This document shows, piece by piece, positions 52,195-60,293 of a DNA stretch of 64,000 bases. A program made the position numbers and the translations under genes. This stretch comes from Leptofilum sp965223525 (GTDB taxonomy: Bacteria; Chloroflexota; Anaerolineae; Promineifilales; Promineifilaceae): contig NZ_OZ245005.1 of assembly GCF_965223525.1 (NCBI RefSeq), positions 2,170,001 to 2,234,000 on the forward strand, read 5' to 3'. The notes beneath the pieces were generated by a model that was not told where the DNA came from, searched no databases, and worked only from the letters and a program-made list of their open reading frames with translations. Position 1 is the first letter of the stretch; every line of letters starts with the position of its first letter.

Positions 52195-53262
52195 ATGACC
52201 AAAATGAGAAGGAACCAGGAGAACAAAACGGCCGTTTGGGACTTCTGGCAAAAGTTGAACCACGTCGAGCCTGAAAATGTGGCAACGCTTGTTCGTGCCG
52301 CCATGCACGAAGACGTGGACTGGAACGGCTCACACCCCATCAATCAGTTAGTGGGTGTCGAGGCAGTTGTTACTGATTTTTGGCAGCCATTGTTACGCTC
52401 GTTCCCCGATCTCAAAAGAACCACGGACATTTTCATGGGCGGCATTGTAGACGGTGAGGAATGGGTTTCTGGTCTGGGGTATCTTACCGGCACTTTTGTT
52501 CAGGATTGGTTAGGTATTCCCGCCACGGGCAAGAAAACAAATCTTTGGTTCGGTCAATTCTACTTGATGCGCGAGGGCAAGATTGCCGAAAGTTATCTCA
52601 TACTTGATCTGCTGGCGGTGATGAGGCAGGCAGGATTTCAGGTGTTGCCACCCGCTCGCGGCATGGAAGGGGGCAAGGTTCCCGCACCGCATACTGGTGA
52701 TGGCATCCTGCTGACTGAACAGGATGAACTGGTAACACAAAAAACCAGGCAAATTGTTGGCGCCATGGGGTGGGGGATGGAGCGATATGTGCGGAGCAGG
52801 GATGGCGGCAACTTGCGTAGTATGGAGCAGGAACATTATTGGTTGCCGCAAATGCACTGGTATGGGCCAAGTGGGATTGGCGCCTGTTTGAGCCTGGAAG
52901 AGTTTGAGGATTTCCATCAACGGCCGTGGCTACACGGCTTTGGGGATCGGGGTTTACACCAAACGGGCGGTGGACGAGCCACACCCTTCATATGCGAGGG
53001 ACATTATGGCAGTGGCGGCATTTGGGACACGGCCTTTTCCAGACATCATGGGGAATACCTGGGGGTTCCGGCCACTGGCAAGTTGATCACCATGCGTGAT
53101 TTTGATTGGTATCGGTGCGAAGGCGACTTGATTGTTCAGAATTGGGTTCCCATTGATCTCATCGATCTCCTGCTACAAATGGGCGTTGACCTCTTTGAAC
53201 GGCTGCGTTACCAGATTGAACTGCAAAAGCGTGGCACACCCTGGTTTGCAGGTTCAGGGTAA
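52195..53262 (+). CDS. Double-domain SnoaL-like protein, group C, copy 1
   Basis: 355 residues. First domain (about 5-160): NKTAVWDFWQKLNHVEPENV, HEDVDWNGSHPINQL, RSFPDLKRTTDIFMGG, GLGYLTGTFVQDWLGIPATG, FYLMREGKIAESYLILDLLA. These match the SnoaL signature (F-P-D-L, G-T-x, G-I-P-x-T-G, R-x-G-K-I-x-E). Second domain (about 200-345): QMHWYGPSGIGACLSLEEFE, FHQRPWLHGFGDR, GGIWDTAFSRHHGEYLGVPA, RDFDWYRCEGDLIVQNWVPI. Both halves keep the pocket-lining aspartates and histidines. It starts 23 bases after the permease gene and is the founder-like copy of the six-gene tandem array. Confidence 0.82.
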   Translation: MTKMRRNQENKTAVWDFWQKLNHVEPENVATLVRAAMHEDVDWNGSHPINQLVGVEAVVTDFWQPLLRSFPDLKRTTDIFMGGIVDGEEWVSGLGYLTGTFVQDWLGIPATGKKTNLWFGQFYLMREGKIAESYLILDLLAVMRQAGFQVLPPARGMEGGKVPAPHTGDGILLTEQDELVTQKTRQIVGAMGWGMERYVRSRDGGNLRSMEQEHYWLPQMHWYGPSGIGACLSLEEFEDFHQRPWLHGFGDRGLHQTGGGRATPFICEGHYGSGGIWDTAFSRHHGEYLGVPATGKLITMRDFDWYRCEGDLIVQNWVPIDLIDLLLQMGVDLFERLRYQIELQKRGTPWFAGSG

Positions 53263-53312
53263 GATTTCAGTGTCATACTTGATGATTTTCTCTTATTTGG
53301 CGGGAACCCTCA

Positions 53313-54458
53313 ATGAGTGAGGCGATTGTAATTGGTGGCGGGATTGTGGGTGCAACGATTGCCTATCGGCTGGTTCAGGCTGGCGCTCAGACGCTGCTAC
53401 TTGATCGAGCCGATAGGGGTCGGGCGACGGATGCAGGCGCAGGCATTATTTCATCCGGAACGACACGCTATCATTCAGAGCTTTGGCATGATTTTTTGGT
53501 GAAGGCAGCTGCCTTTCACGTGAAGCTGGACGAGCAGCTGCGGGATGAAGATGCTGGGGAGACTGGCTATAGCCAATGTGGCGCGCTTGCGGTGGCTGTG
53601 GATGAAGAAGAAATACCGCTATTCGAACAAGCCTCTGCCCTCATGATGGCGCGGCAGCAGCGACCAGATCGTCTATCGTCAAGCGACATTCAGCTTCTTG
53701 AGCCTGGGGAAGCGCAAAAGCTCTTTCCGGCATTGGCTTCGGTACATCGTGCTTATTTCCACCGTCAAGCGGCTCGGGTAGACGGCCGTCTATTAAGGAA
53801 CGCTCTGCTTAAAGCAGCCAGCCAACGAGGTCTTGTCATCCGAGAAGTCAGCGTTGACAAGCTCGTCATCCAGTCTGGGAAGGTGACGGCCGTCACGGCT
53901 GGCCATGAGATATATCCTGCCGACAGCGTAGCCATCGCCGGTGGTGCCTGGACACCCGAGTTTGAAGGGCAACTAGGAATTCGCATTCCAGTGCAACCCC
54001 ATCGGGGGCAGATCATCCACCTCCGGTTGGATGATGACCCGGGTGTACCAATTGCCAACTGGCCTATCGTTCACGCCTTTCGTGATCATTACATGTTGAC
54101 GTTTCCCGGCAATCGCATTGTTGTTGGAGCGACCCAGGAGGCGGATACGGGTTTTGCTCCTTTCATGACGGCTGGTGGCGTACAAGAGGTGCTCCGCGAA
54201 GCGCTGCGCGTCGCGCCAGGGTTGGCGAAAGCGGAGATAAGCGAGCTACGCGTGGGATTACGTCCCAAAACGCCCGATGGCTTGCCCATATTGGGAAGCG
54301 TCCCCGGCCTGCAAAACCTCTTCCTGGCAACAGGTCACGGTGCTGGCGGGCTTACTCTGGGTTCGTATAGCGGTGTGCAAATCGCTGACCTCATGCTGGG
54401 TAAATCAGCCGAAACAGACATTACTCCGTTTGGTCTTAGCCGTTTTTCTGGCCAATAG
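53313..54458 (+). CDS. FAD-dependent DAO-family amine/amino-acid oxidoreductase
   Basis: 381 residues. FAD-binding AIVIGGGIVGATIAYRLVQA (G-x-G-x-x-G) followed by an acidic strand end LLLDRADRG, then RAYFHRQAARVDGRLLRNAL, IAGGAWTPEFEGQLGIRIPV with PHRGQIIHL, and the C-terminal FAD loop LRVGLRPKTPDGLPILGSVP with FLATGHGAGGLTL. The family includes glycine oxidase, D-amino-acid dehydrogenase and sarcosine-oxidase-like enzymes that oxidise C-N bonds. Placed between two group C SnoaL-like genes, it probably oxidises the same substrate or a product; the aminotransferase at 44503 gives a second nitrogen-handling step. Confidence 0.92.
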   Translation: MSEAIVIGGGIVGATIAYRLVQAGAQTLLLDRADRGRATDAGAGIISSGTTRYHSELWHDFLVKAAAFHVKLDEQLRDEDAGETGYSQCGALAVAVDEEEIPLFEQASALMMARQQRPDRLSSSDIQLLEPGEAQKLFPALASVHRAYFHRQAARVDGRLLRNALLKAASQRGLVIREVSVDKLVIQSGKVTAVTAGHEIYPADSVAIAGGAWTPEFEGQLGIRIPVQPHRGQIIHLRLDDDPGVPIANWPIVHAFRDHYMLTFPGNRIVVGATQEADTGFAPFMTAGGVQEVLREALRVAPGLAKAEISELRVGLRPKTPDGLPILGSVPGLQNLFLATGHGAGGLTLGSYSGVQIADLMLGKSAETDITPFGLSRFSGQ

Positions 54459-54555
54459 CGTAGCCTATAGATTGTGCTGGCTATTCCGATTTTTGGCGTA
54501 TTGCCGCTGGATTCTCCCCAGCAGTCCAACTCACCATTAAGTGCAGGAAGCAGAG

Positions 54556-55602
54556 ATGCCCTCCAGGAATCAGAAAAACAAAGGGATGGTTTGGGACTTT
54601 TGGCAGCGCATGAACCATGTTGAAGTCGAGAATGCTCCCAGGGTTATCCGAAATGCCTTCCATGAGGATGTAGACTGGAATGGCTCACATCCCATCAATC
54701 AATTAAGAGGCACAGCGGCACTCATTGCGAGATTTTGGGAGCCATTGCGGCGTGCTTTTCCTGATCTCAAACGGAACGTTCATATTTTTATGGGCGGTCT
54801 TAGCGGTGGCGAAGCGTGGGTGTCTGGCTTGGGCTATTTTAGCGGCACCTTCTGGCAAAATTGGCTCGATATTCCCGCCACAGGGCAAAAGACGACTATA
54901 CCGTTTGGTCAGTTCTACTTAATGCGCGAAGGAAAAATCGCCGAGAGTTTTGTGATTCTTGACCTGTTGGCCGTGATGCGACAGGCGGGCTATCAGGTAT
55001 TGCCACCATCTCTTGGGGCAGAAGGCGGGAATGTTGCTGCGCCACATACCAGAGACGGCGTGCTGTTAACAGCGCAGGACGCTTTAGAAACGCGACAAAC
55101 CGGCCAACTGGTTGAGGCGATGATCCGGGGACTTTTGCGCTATGACCGAAGGGCGGGCATAGAAAGTATGGAGCAAACCCATTACTGGCATCCCCAAATG
55201 CACTGGTATGGTCCAACCGGAATCGGTAGTTGTTTCAGCTTTGCCGAGTATGAGGATTTCCAATTGCGCCCGTGGATGACCAGTTTTGGTGAATGGCCGG
55301 ATTTGGCGGTGGGGGACGGCCGTGTGATTGGCCTGGCAGAAGGGGATTATCTAGCCGAAGGAAAGTACGCTTCTCTTGGGGTTTGGGATGCACCATTTTC
55401 AATCCACCACAGAGAGTACCTGGGCGTACCCGCAACCGGCAAGCTGCTGACGATGCGCGATTTTGACTGGTACCGGCGCGAAGGCAATCGGCTGGCTCAA
55501 AATTGGATACCTATTGACATGATTGATCTCTTCATGCAAATGGATGTTGATCTCTTTGGGCGGATGCGTCATCAGATTGAAACGCGGAGATCGGATGTTT
55601 AA
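54556..55602 (+). CDS. Double-domain SnoaL-like protein, group C, copy 2
   Basis: 348 residues from ATG 54556 (MPSRNQKNKG); GTG 54541 is possible but paralogues begin near here. First domain: NKGMVWDFWQRMNHVEVENA, HEDVDWNGSHPINQL, RAFPDLKRNVHIFMGG, GTFWQNWLDIPATG; note D in place of the usual G of the G-I-P motif. Second domain: QMHWYGPTGIGSCFSFAEYE, FQLRPWMTSFGEWPDLAVGD, FDWYRREGNRLAQNWIPIDM. It is the most diverged of the first subgroup: the H-Q-R-P-W-L-H-G-F-G-D motif has become L-R-P-W-M-T-S-F-G-E, pointing to changed specificity. Confidence 0.82.
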   Translation: MPSRNQKNKGMVWDFWQRMNHVEVENAPRVIRNAFHEDVDWNGSHPINQLRGTAALIARFWEPLRRAFPDLKRNVHIFMGGLSGGEAWVSGLGYFSGTFWQNWLDIPATGQKTTIPFGQFYLMREGKIAESFVILDLLAVMRQAGYQVLPPSLGAEGGNVAAPHTRDGVLLTAQDALETRQTGQLVEAMIRGLLRYDRRAGIESMEQTHYWHPQMHWYGPTGIGSCFSFAEYEDFQLRPWMTSFGEWPDLAVGDGRVIGLAEGDYLAEGKYASLGVWDAPFSIHHREYLGVPATGKLLTMRDFDWYRREGNRLAQNWIPIDMIDLFMQMDVDLFGRMRHQIETRRSDV

Positions 55603-55649
55603 GGGTCAAAAAACACGCCTATTTTAGAAAAAGGGAAGCAACTAAACAC

Positions 55650-55707
55650 GTCATTCCTGCGAAGGCAGGAATCCAAACATCTGGATACCTGCCTTCGCGG
55701 GTATGAC
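55650..55707. repeat. REP-like inverted repeat between copies 2 and 3
   Basis: GTCATTCCTGCGAAGGCAGG and the reverse complement of the right half (GTCATACCCGCGAAGGCAGG) match at nearly all positions and continue into ATCCA/TATCCA. The pattern, GTCATTCC-type ends with CGCGAAGGC, is that of widely dispersed intergenic repeats in many bacteria. Confidence 0.7.
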
Positions 55708-55745
55708 AGTCGAGAGATACCCGTATAGACACAAAGGAATAAACC

Positions 55746-56825
55746 ATGTCTAGCAACACGAATCAGAAAAACAAAGCAATCGTTTGGGACTTCTGGCAAA
55801 AGATGAATCACGTTGCCAATAGTGATGTGCCCACTGTCGTTAAGGCGGCTTTCCATGAAGATGTCGATTGGAATGGGTCGCATCCTATCAATCAGTTAAA
55901 GGGTGTTGAGGCACTCATTACAGGTTTTTGGCAGCCTTTACGGCACTCGTTTCCTGACATCAAAAGAAAAGCCGACATCTTTATGGGCGGGTTGACCAGC
56001 GGCGAAGAGTGGGTTTCTGGCCTGGGCTACCTCACCGGTACCTTCGCACAAGATTGGCTAGGCATTCCCGCTTCTGGCAAAAAGACGAATATTTATTTTG
56101 GGCAATTTTACCTGATGCGCGAGGGCAAAATTGCCGAAAGCTATGTGATTTTCGATATCTTGGCCGTTATGCGGCAAGCGGGTTTTCAGGTGCTGCCGCC
56201 TGCTCGCGGCATGGAGGGGGGCAAGATTCCTGGCCCCCATACCAGGGATGGCATACTTTTGACCGAGCAAGACGAACTGGAAACGCAAAAAACCGGGCAA
56301 CTGGTCATGGCCATGTTATACGGCCTTCGTCGGTATGTTCGGAGTCGTGATGGTGACAACCTGCACAGCATGGAGCAAGCGCATTACTGGCAGCCTCAGA
56401 TGCACTGGTATGGCCTGAGCGGCATTGGTTCCTGTCTTAGCCTTGAGGAGTTTGAAGATTTCCATCAACGGCCGTGGCTGCAGGGTTTTGGTGACCGTGG
56501 GGTTCAGTCTGACGGCCGTGGCCGACTGATCGGGCTGGGTGGGGATGATTTCTTGGCAGAAGGGAAATATGCCGCGCTTGGCGGCTGGGATTCCTTGTAT
56601 TCGAGGCACAACGGGGAATATGGCGGGGTTCCTGGCACCGGAAAAATGATGACGATCCGAGATTTTGATTGGTATCGGCGTGAAGGTGATCTGATAGCCC
56701 AAAACTGGGTGCCGATTGACATCATTGACCTTTTCATGCAAATGGGTGTGGATCTATTCGATAGATTGCGGCGACAAATTGAACTGCGAAATCGGGGTGA
56801 GCTGTGGTTCACGCCGCCCGGTTAA
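55746..56825 (+). CDS. Double-domain SnoaL-like protein, group C, copy 3
   Basis: 359 residues. Very close to copy 1 in the first domain (NKAIVWDFWQKMNHVANSDV, HEDVDWNGSHPINQL, GLGYLTGTFAQDWLGIPASG, FYLMREGKIAESYVIFDILA) and in the linker (GMEGGKIPGPHTRDGILLTE). Second domain: QMHWYGLSGIGSCLSLEEFE, FHQRPWLQGFGDRGVQSDGR, YSRHNGEYGGVPGTGKMMTI, FDWYRREGDLIAQNWVPIDI. A G-T-G-K replaces A-T-G-K in the second pocket loop. Tandem duplication with copies 1 and 2 is evident. Confidence 0.83.
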   Translation: MSSNTNQKNKAIVWDFWQKMNHVANSDVPTVVKAAFHEDVDWNGSHPINQLKGVEALITGFWQPLRHSFPDIKRKADIFMGGLTSGEEWVSGLGYLTGTFAQDWLGIPASGKKTNIYFGQFYLMREGKIAESYVIFDILAVMRQAGFQVLPPARGMEGGKIPGPHTRDGILLTEQDELETQKTGQLVMAMLYGLRRYVRSRDGDNLHSMEQAHYWQPQMHWYGLSGIGSCLSLEEFEDFHQRPWLQGFGDRGVQSDGRGRLIGLGGDDFLAEGKYAALGGWDSLYSRHNGEYGGVPGTGKMMTIRDFDWYRREGDLIAQNWVPIDIIDLFMQMGVDLFDRLRRQIELRNRGELWFTPPG

Positions 56826-56874
56826 TGGCATGTAACCAAATTGATGATTGAAACGACAGAATTAGGAGGAAACA

Positions 56875-57946
56875 ATGTCCGACAGATTGAAGAATAATCA
56901 AAAAAATAAAGCAGTTGTGTGGGATTATTGGCAGAAGCTGAATCACGTAGGGCTTGATAACGTCCCTAGCGTTATCAACGCTGCCATGCACGAAGATGTG
57001 GATTGGAACGGCTCAGAGCCTATCAACCAGATCATAGGTGCTGATGCTGTTTTTACTGATTTTATGCGGCCGTTAATGACCGCATTCCCTGATCTTAAGT
57101 GGCGGCCGTATGTCTTTTTAGGCGGCACAGACGATGTTGGGGATGAGTGGGTCTCCGGTTGCGGCTACCTCACCGGAACCTTTGCCCAAGATTGGCTCGG
57201 CATCCCCGCCTCAAACGATAAAACCAATATTGGTTTCGGCCAATTTTACGTGATGCGCGAAGGCAAAATCGCCGAAAGCTACGCGATATTCGACGTGCTT
57301 GGCGTCATGCGGCAAGCAGGCTTTCAAATCCTGCCGCCCTCACGGGGCATGGGAAGGGGGCAAGATTCCCGGCCCTCTGGCTGAGGACGGCATTCTCCTG
57401 ACGGAGCAAGACGAACTGGAATCACGTAAAAGCGCACAGTTGACCAGAATCGCTATGAACGGATTGGGGCGGTACGTCCGCAGTCGGGACGGTGGCGATA
57501 TGAGCCGCATGGAACACGAGAATTACTGGCATCCGCAGATGCACTGGTACGGCTATACCGGGATTGGTGCCACCTTTAGTCAGGAAGAATTTGAGGATTT
57601 CCACCAACGGCCGTGGCTGCATGGTTTTGGAGATCGCAATGTCTCCCTTCCCGGCGGTCGTCACATGGGTTTTGTAGGTGAAGGGCTTTATTCAGCGGGC
57701 GGCATTTGGGACGTGCCTTTTTCCATCAACCACGGCGATTATCTTGGCTTTCCTGCCACCAAAAAGATGATGACAATCCGTGACTTTGATTGGTGGAAGC
57801 GTGAGGGCGATTACCTGATCGAGAACTGGATTCCCATTGATTTGATCGACATTTTTAAGCAAATGGGGGTAGATATCTTCGACCTCTTACGCCACAAGGT
57901 TGAACAGTGCAAGCGTGGTGTTCAATGGTTCAATATCACAGGATAA
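56875..57946 (+). pseudogene. Double-domain SnoaL-like gene, group C, copy 4, with +1 frameshift
   Basis: Two overlapping frames together give one full-length paralogue. The first (56875-57384) holds the first domain (NKAVVWDYWQKLNHVGLDNV, HEDVDWNGSEPINQI, GCGYLTGTFAQDWLGIPASN) up to LPPSRGM. The second takes over at about 57352 with EGGKIPGPLAEDGILLTEQD and the complete second domain (QMHWYGYTGIGATFSQEEFE, FHQRPWLHGFGDR, FDWWKREGDYLIENWIPIDL). Paralogues read GGC ATG GAG/GAA GGG GGC AAG here; this copy has one extra G at 57351-57353. Otherwise conserved throughout, so the lesion is recent or a sequencing error in a G-rich stretch. Confidence 0.82.
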
Positions 57947-57956
57947 GGCGGATATT

Positions 57957-59054
57957 ATGTCAAATGCAAGCGTACAAAATCAAAAAAACAAAGCGGCCGT
58001 CTGGGACTTCTGGCAAAAGATGAACCATGTAAGCAATGATGACGTTCCCGGGGTCATCCGCGCCGCAATGCACGAGGACGTTAACTGGAATGGTTCAGCC
58101 CCCATTGACCAGGTGCTAGGTGCTGAGGCAGTCATCACCGATGTTTGGCTGCCGCTGCGCCGTTCATTCCCCGATCTCAAGCGCAAAGCCTACATCTTTA
58201 TGGGCGGCATAGAAAGCGGCGGCTCCGTTTACGGGCCAGAAGCGGGCGAAGAGTGGGTGTCGGGCTGTGGCTACCTCACAGGCACGTTTGCCCAAGATTG
58301 GCTTGGTATTCCCGCCACCGGGGACAAGACGAATATTCATTTTGGTCAGCATTACCTCCTGCGCGACGGAAAAATTGCAGAGAGCTATGTAATGTTTGAT
58401 ATTTTATCTGTCATAAGACAGGCAGGGTTTCAGGTGCTGCCGCCTGCGCCTGGAGGGGAAGGCGGCAAGATTCCCGGGCCAGCTGCGGGGGATGGCGTCC
58501 TTCTCACTGAGCAAGACCCGCTGGAATCGCGCAAAAGTTTGCAGATAGTAGAAGCCATGGGGCACGGGCTGGAACGTTATGTACGTAGCCGTGATGGCGG
58601 GAACCTACGCAATATGGATCAGTGGAATTACTGGCATCCAAACATGCATTGGTACGGTTATAGTGGGATCGGTGCCACCTTTAGCCTGGAAGAGTTTGAA
58701 GATTTCCACCAACGGCCGTGGCTGCACGGGTTTGGCGACCGCAAGATCAGTCACGATGGCGGCGGACGAACAATGGGCTTCATCGGTGAGGGGAAATATG
58801 CTGCTGGTGGCATCTGGGACACCGCATTCTCATATCATCACGGCGAGTATGCAGGCATACCAGCCACGGGCAAGCTCATGACCATGCGAGACTTTGACTG
58901 GTGGAAGCGCGAGGGCGACCTGCTAATTGAAAATTGGGTACCCATTGATCTCGTCGATCTCTGTCGGCAGATGGGGGTAGACCTTTTTGAAAGGCTGCGA
59001 AAGCAAGTCGAACTGCGTAATCGGGGCATCCAATGGTTCGATCCGCCAGGATAA
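57957..59054 (+). CDS. Double-domain SnoaL-like protein, group C, copy 5
   Basis: 365 residues from ATG 57957 (MSNASVQNQKNK), ten bases after copy 4 stops. Belongs to the second subgroup: HEDVNWNGSAPIDQV, GCGYLTGTFAQDWLGIPATG, an insertion GGSVYGPEAGEEWVSG relative to copies 1-3, then NMHWYGYSGIGATFSLEEFE, FHQRPWLHGFGDRKISHDGG, FDWWKREGDLLIENWVPIDL. The S-A-P-I-D-Q and W-W-K-R-E-G signatures separate it and copy 6 from copies 1-3. Its stop is four bases from the MFS start. Confidence 0.83.
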   Translation: MSNASVQNQKNKAAVWDFWQKMNHVSNDDVPGVIRAAMHEDVNWNGSAPIDQVLGAEAVITDVWLPLRRSFPDLKRKAYIFMGGIESGGSVYGPEAGEEWVSGCGYLTGTFAQDWLGIPATGDKTNIHFGQHYLLRDGKIAESYVMFDILSVIRQAGFQVLPPAPGGEGGKIPGPAAGDGVLLTEQDPLESRKSLQIVEAMGHGLERYVRSRDGGNLRNMDQWNYWHPNMHWYGYSGIGATFSLEEFEDFHQRPWLHGFGDRKISHDGGGRTMGFIGEGKYAAGGIWDTAFSYHHGEYAGIPATGKLMTMRDFDWWKREGDLLIENWVPIDLVDLCRQMGVDLFERLRKQVELRNRGIQWFDPPG

Positions 59055-59058
59055 CCCT

Positions 59059-60291
59059 ATGTCTGTAAAAATTGATCAAATCAGTGCTGCTCGCACCGAA
59101 GAATTTCCCCGTTATCGTTATGTGATCGGCGCATTGATTTTGGCAGCTCATCTGGCGCTTGGCGTCAACTTCTTTTCCATCTCGCCTCTGTTCCCGCTGG
59201 CTATTGAAGAATATGGGATCACTCGGGCCACCGCCAGTCTTTTGATTGCCGTACCCACGCTGATCAAGGCGATGATTGGGCTGCCAGGGAGCTTCATCGT
59301 CGCCCGGTTTGGCTTAAAGAGGGTCTTCACGTTCAGTTGGTTCATGATCGGCGCCTTGACATTGTCTTCTTTGGCTCCCAATTACACGACCATGTTAGGG
59401 TTGCGACTCCTTTATGGTGTTGGTGCCGGTTTGATGATGCCCGCAGTAGGGCCACTTGTCATGCAATGGTTCCCGGCAAAAGAAATCCCGATCGTCAACA
59501 GTCTCAACCTGATTGTCATGAGCCTGGGCATTGCCGTATCTGTAGCCATTGCTGCACCGATGGCAAACGTCATATCGTGGGAAGCCGTCTTGGGCGTGTT
59601 CGGCTTAGTAGCATTAATTGGCGCACTATTGTGGACATTTCTCGGTCAGGTTCAACCGGACAGCGAGCAATCACAATCCAGGTTTGGCCTGAGCGATATC
59701 TGGAACGTACTCCGCAACCGCACCATTTTTCTGCTGGTTGTGGGAGATGCCTTGGTATTTGCGTTTTATGGCGCTTTAACTAGCTGGTTGCCAACCTATT
59801 TTCATGAAGTTCGCGGTATGTCGTTGGTCCAGGCTGGCAATGTCACTGGTTTGCTGCCCTTCGTGGGCATGGTGTCCGTGCTGGTCGGTGGATATCTGAC
59901 CTACAAAATCAAATCAAAGCGTTTGTTTTTCATCATTCCCGGATTCTTAGTGGGGATAGGCGGGTTTGGTTCATTCCTATTTGCCAATCCAACATTCATT
60001 GCTGCCTCCGTGATCATTTTTGGCGTGGGTACCTGGATATATCAACCCATCCTACTGACATTGCCAATGCAGTTGTCATGGATGACGCCAAAGAAAATAG
60101 CGGTCGTTTGGGGTGCTTCGTTGACCATAGCTGGCTTTGGCATGTTCATTTCACCAATTGTGGTTGGCGCATCTCAAGACCTACTTGGAACCTACGTTCC
60201 AGGATTCATCATTTGGGCAGTGCTGGCCTGGGCGCTGGTTGGCACCGGTTTGCTGCTGCCCGAGAGTGACGTAAGTCAACAGGAGCAATAA
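59059..60291 (+). CDS. Major facilitator superfamily transporter (CynX/NimT-like)
   Basis: 410 residues from ATG 59059, four bases after copy 5. Twelve hydrophobic segments are predicted by eye. The loop 2-3 motif of MFS is GSFIVARFGLKRVFTFSWFM, and its counterpart in the second half is VLVGGYLTYKIKSKRLFFII. RLLYGVGAGLMMPAVGPLVM corresponds to helix 4. It resembles the anion/cyanate or multidrug-type NNP/CynX branch. As part of a SnoaL-like gene array it may import an alternative substrate or export the product of the pathway; direction cannot be read. Confidence 0.9.
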   Translation: MSVKIDQISAARTEEFPRYRYVIGALILAAHLALGVNFFSISPLFPLAIEEYGITRATASLLIAVPTLIKAMIGLPGSFIVARFGLKRVFTFSWFMIGALTLSSLAPNYTTMLGLRLLYGVGAGLMMPAVGPLVMQWFPAKEIPIVNSLNLIVMSLGIAVSVAIAAPMANVISWEAVLGVFGLVALIGALLWTFLGQVQPDSEQSQSRFGLSDIWNVLRNRTIFLLVVGDALVFAFYGALTSWLPTYFHEVRGMSLVQAGNVTGLLPFVGMVSVLVGGYLTYKIKSKRLFFIIPGFLVGIGGFGSFLFANPTFIAASVIIFGVGTWIYQPILLTLPMQLSWMTPKKIAVVWGASLTIAGFGMFISPIVVGASQDLLGTYVPGFIIWAVLAWALVGTGLLLPESDVSQQEQ

Positions 60292-60293
60292 TT

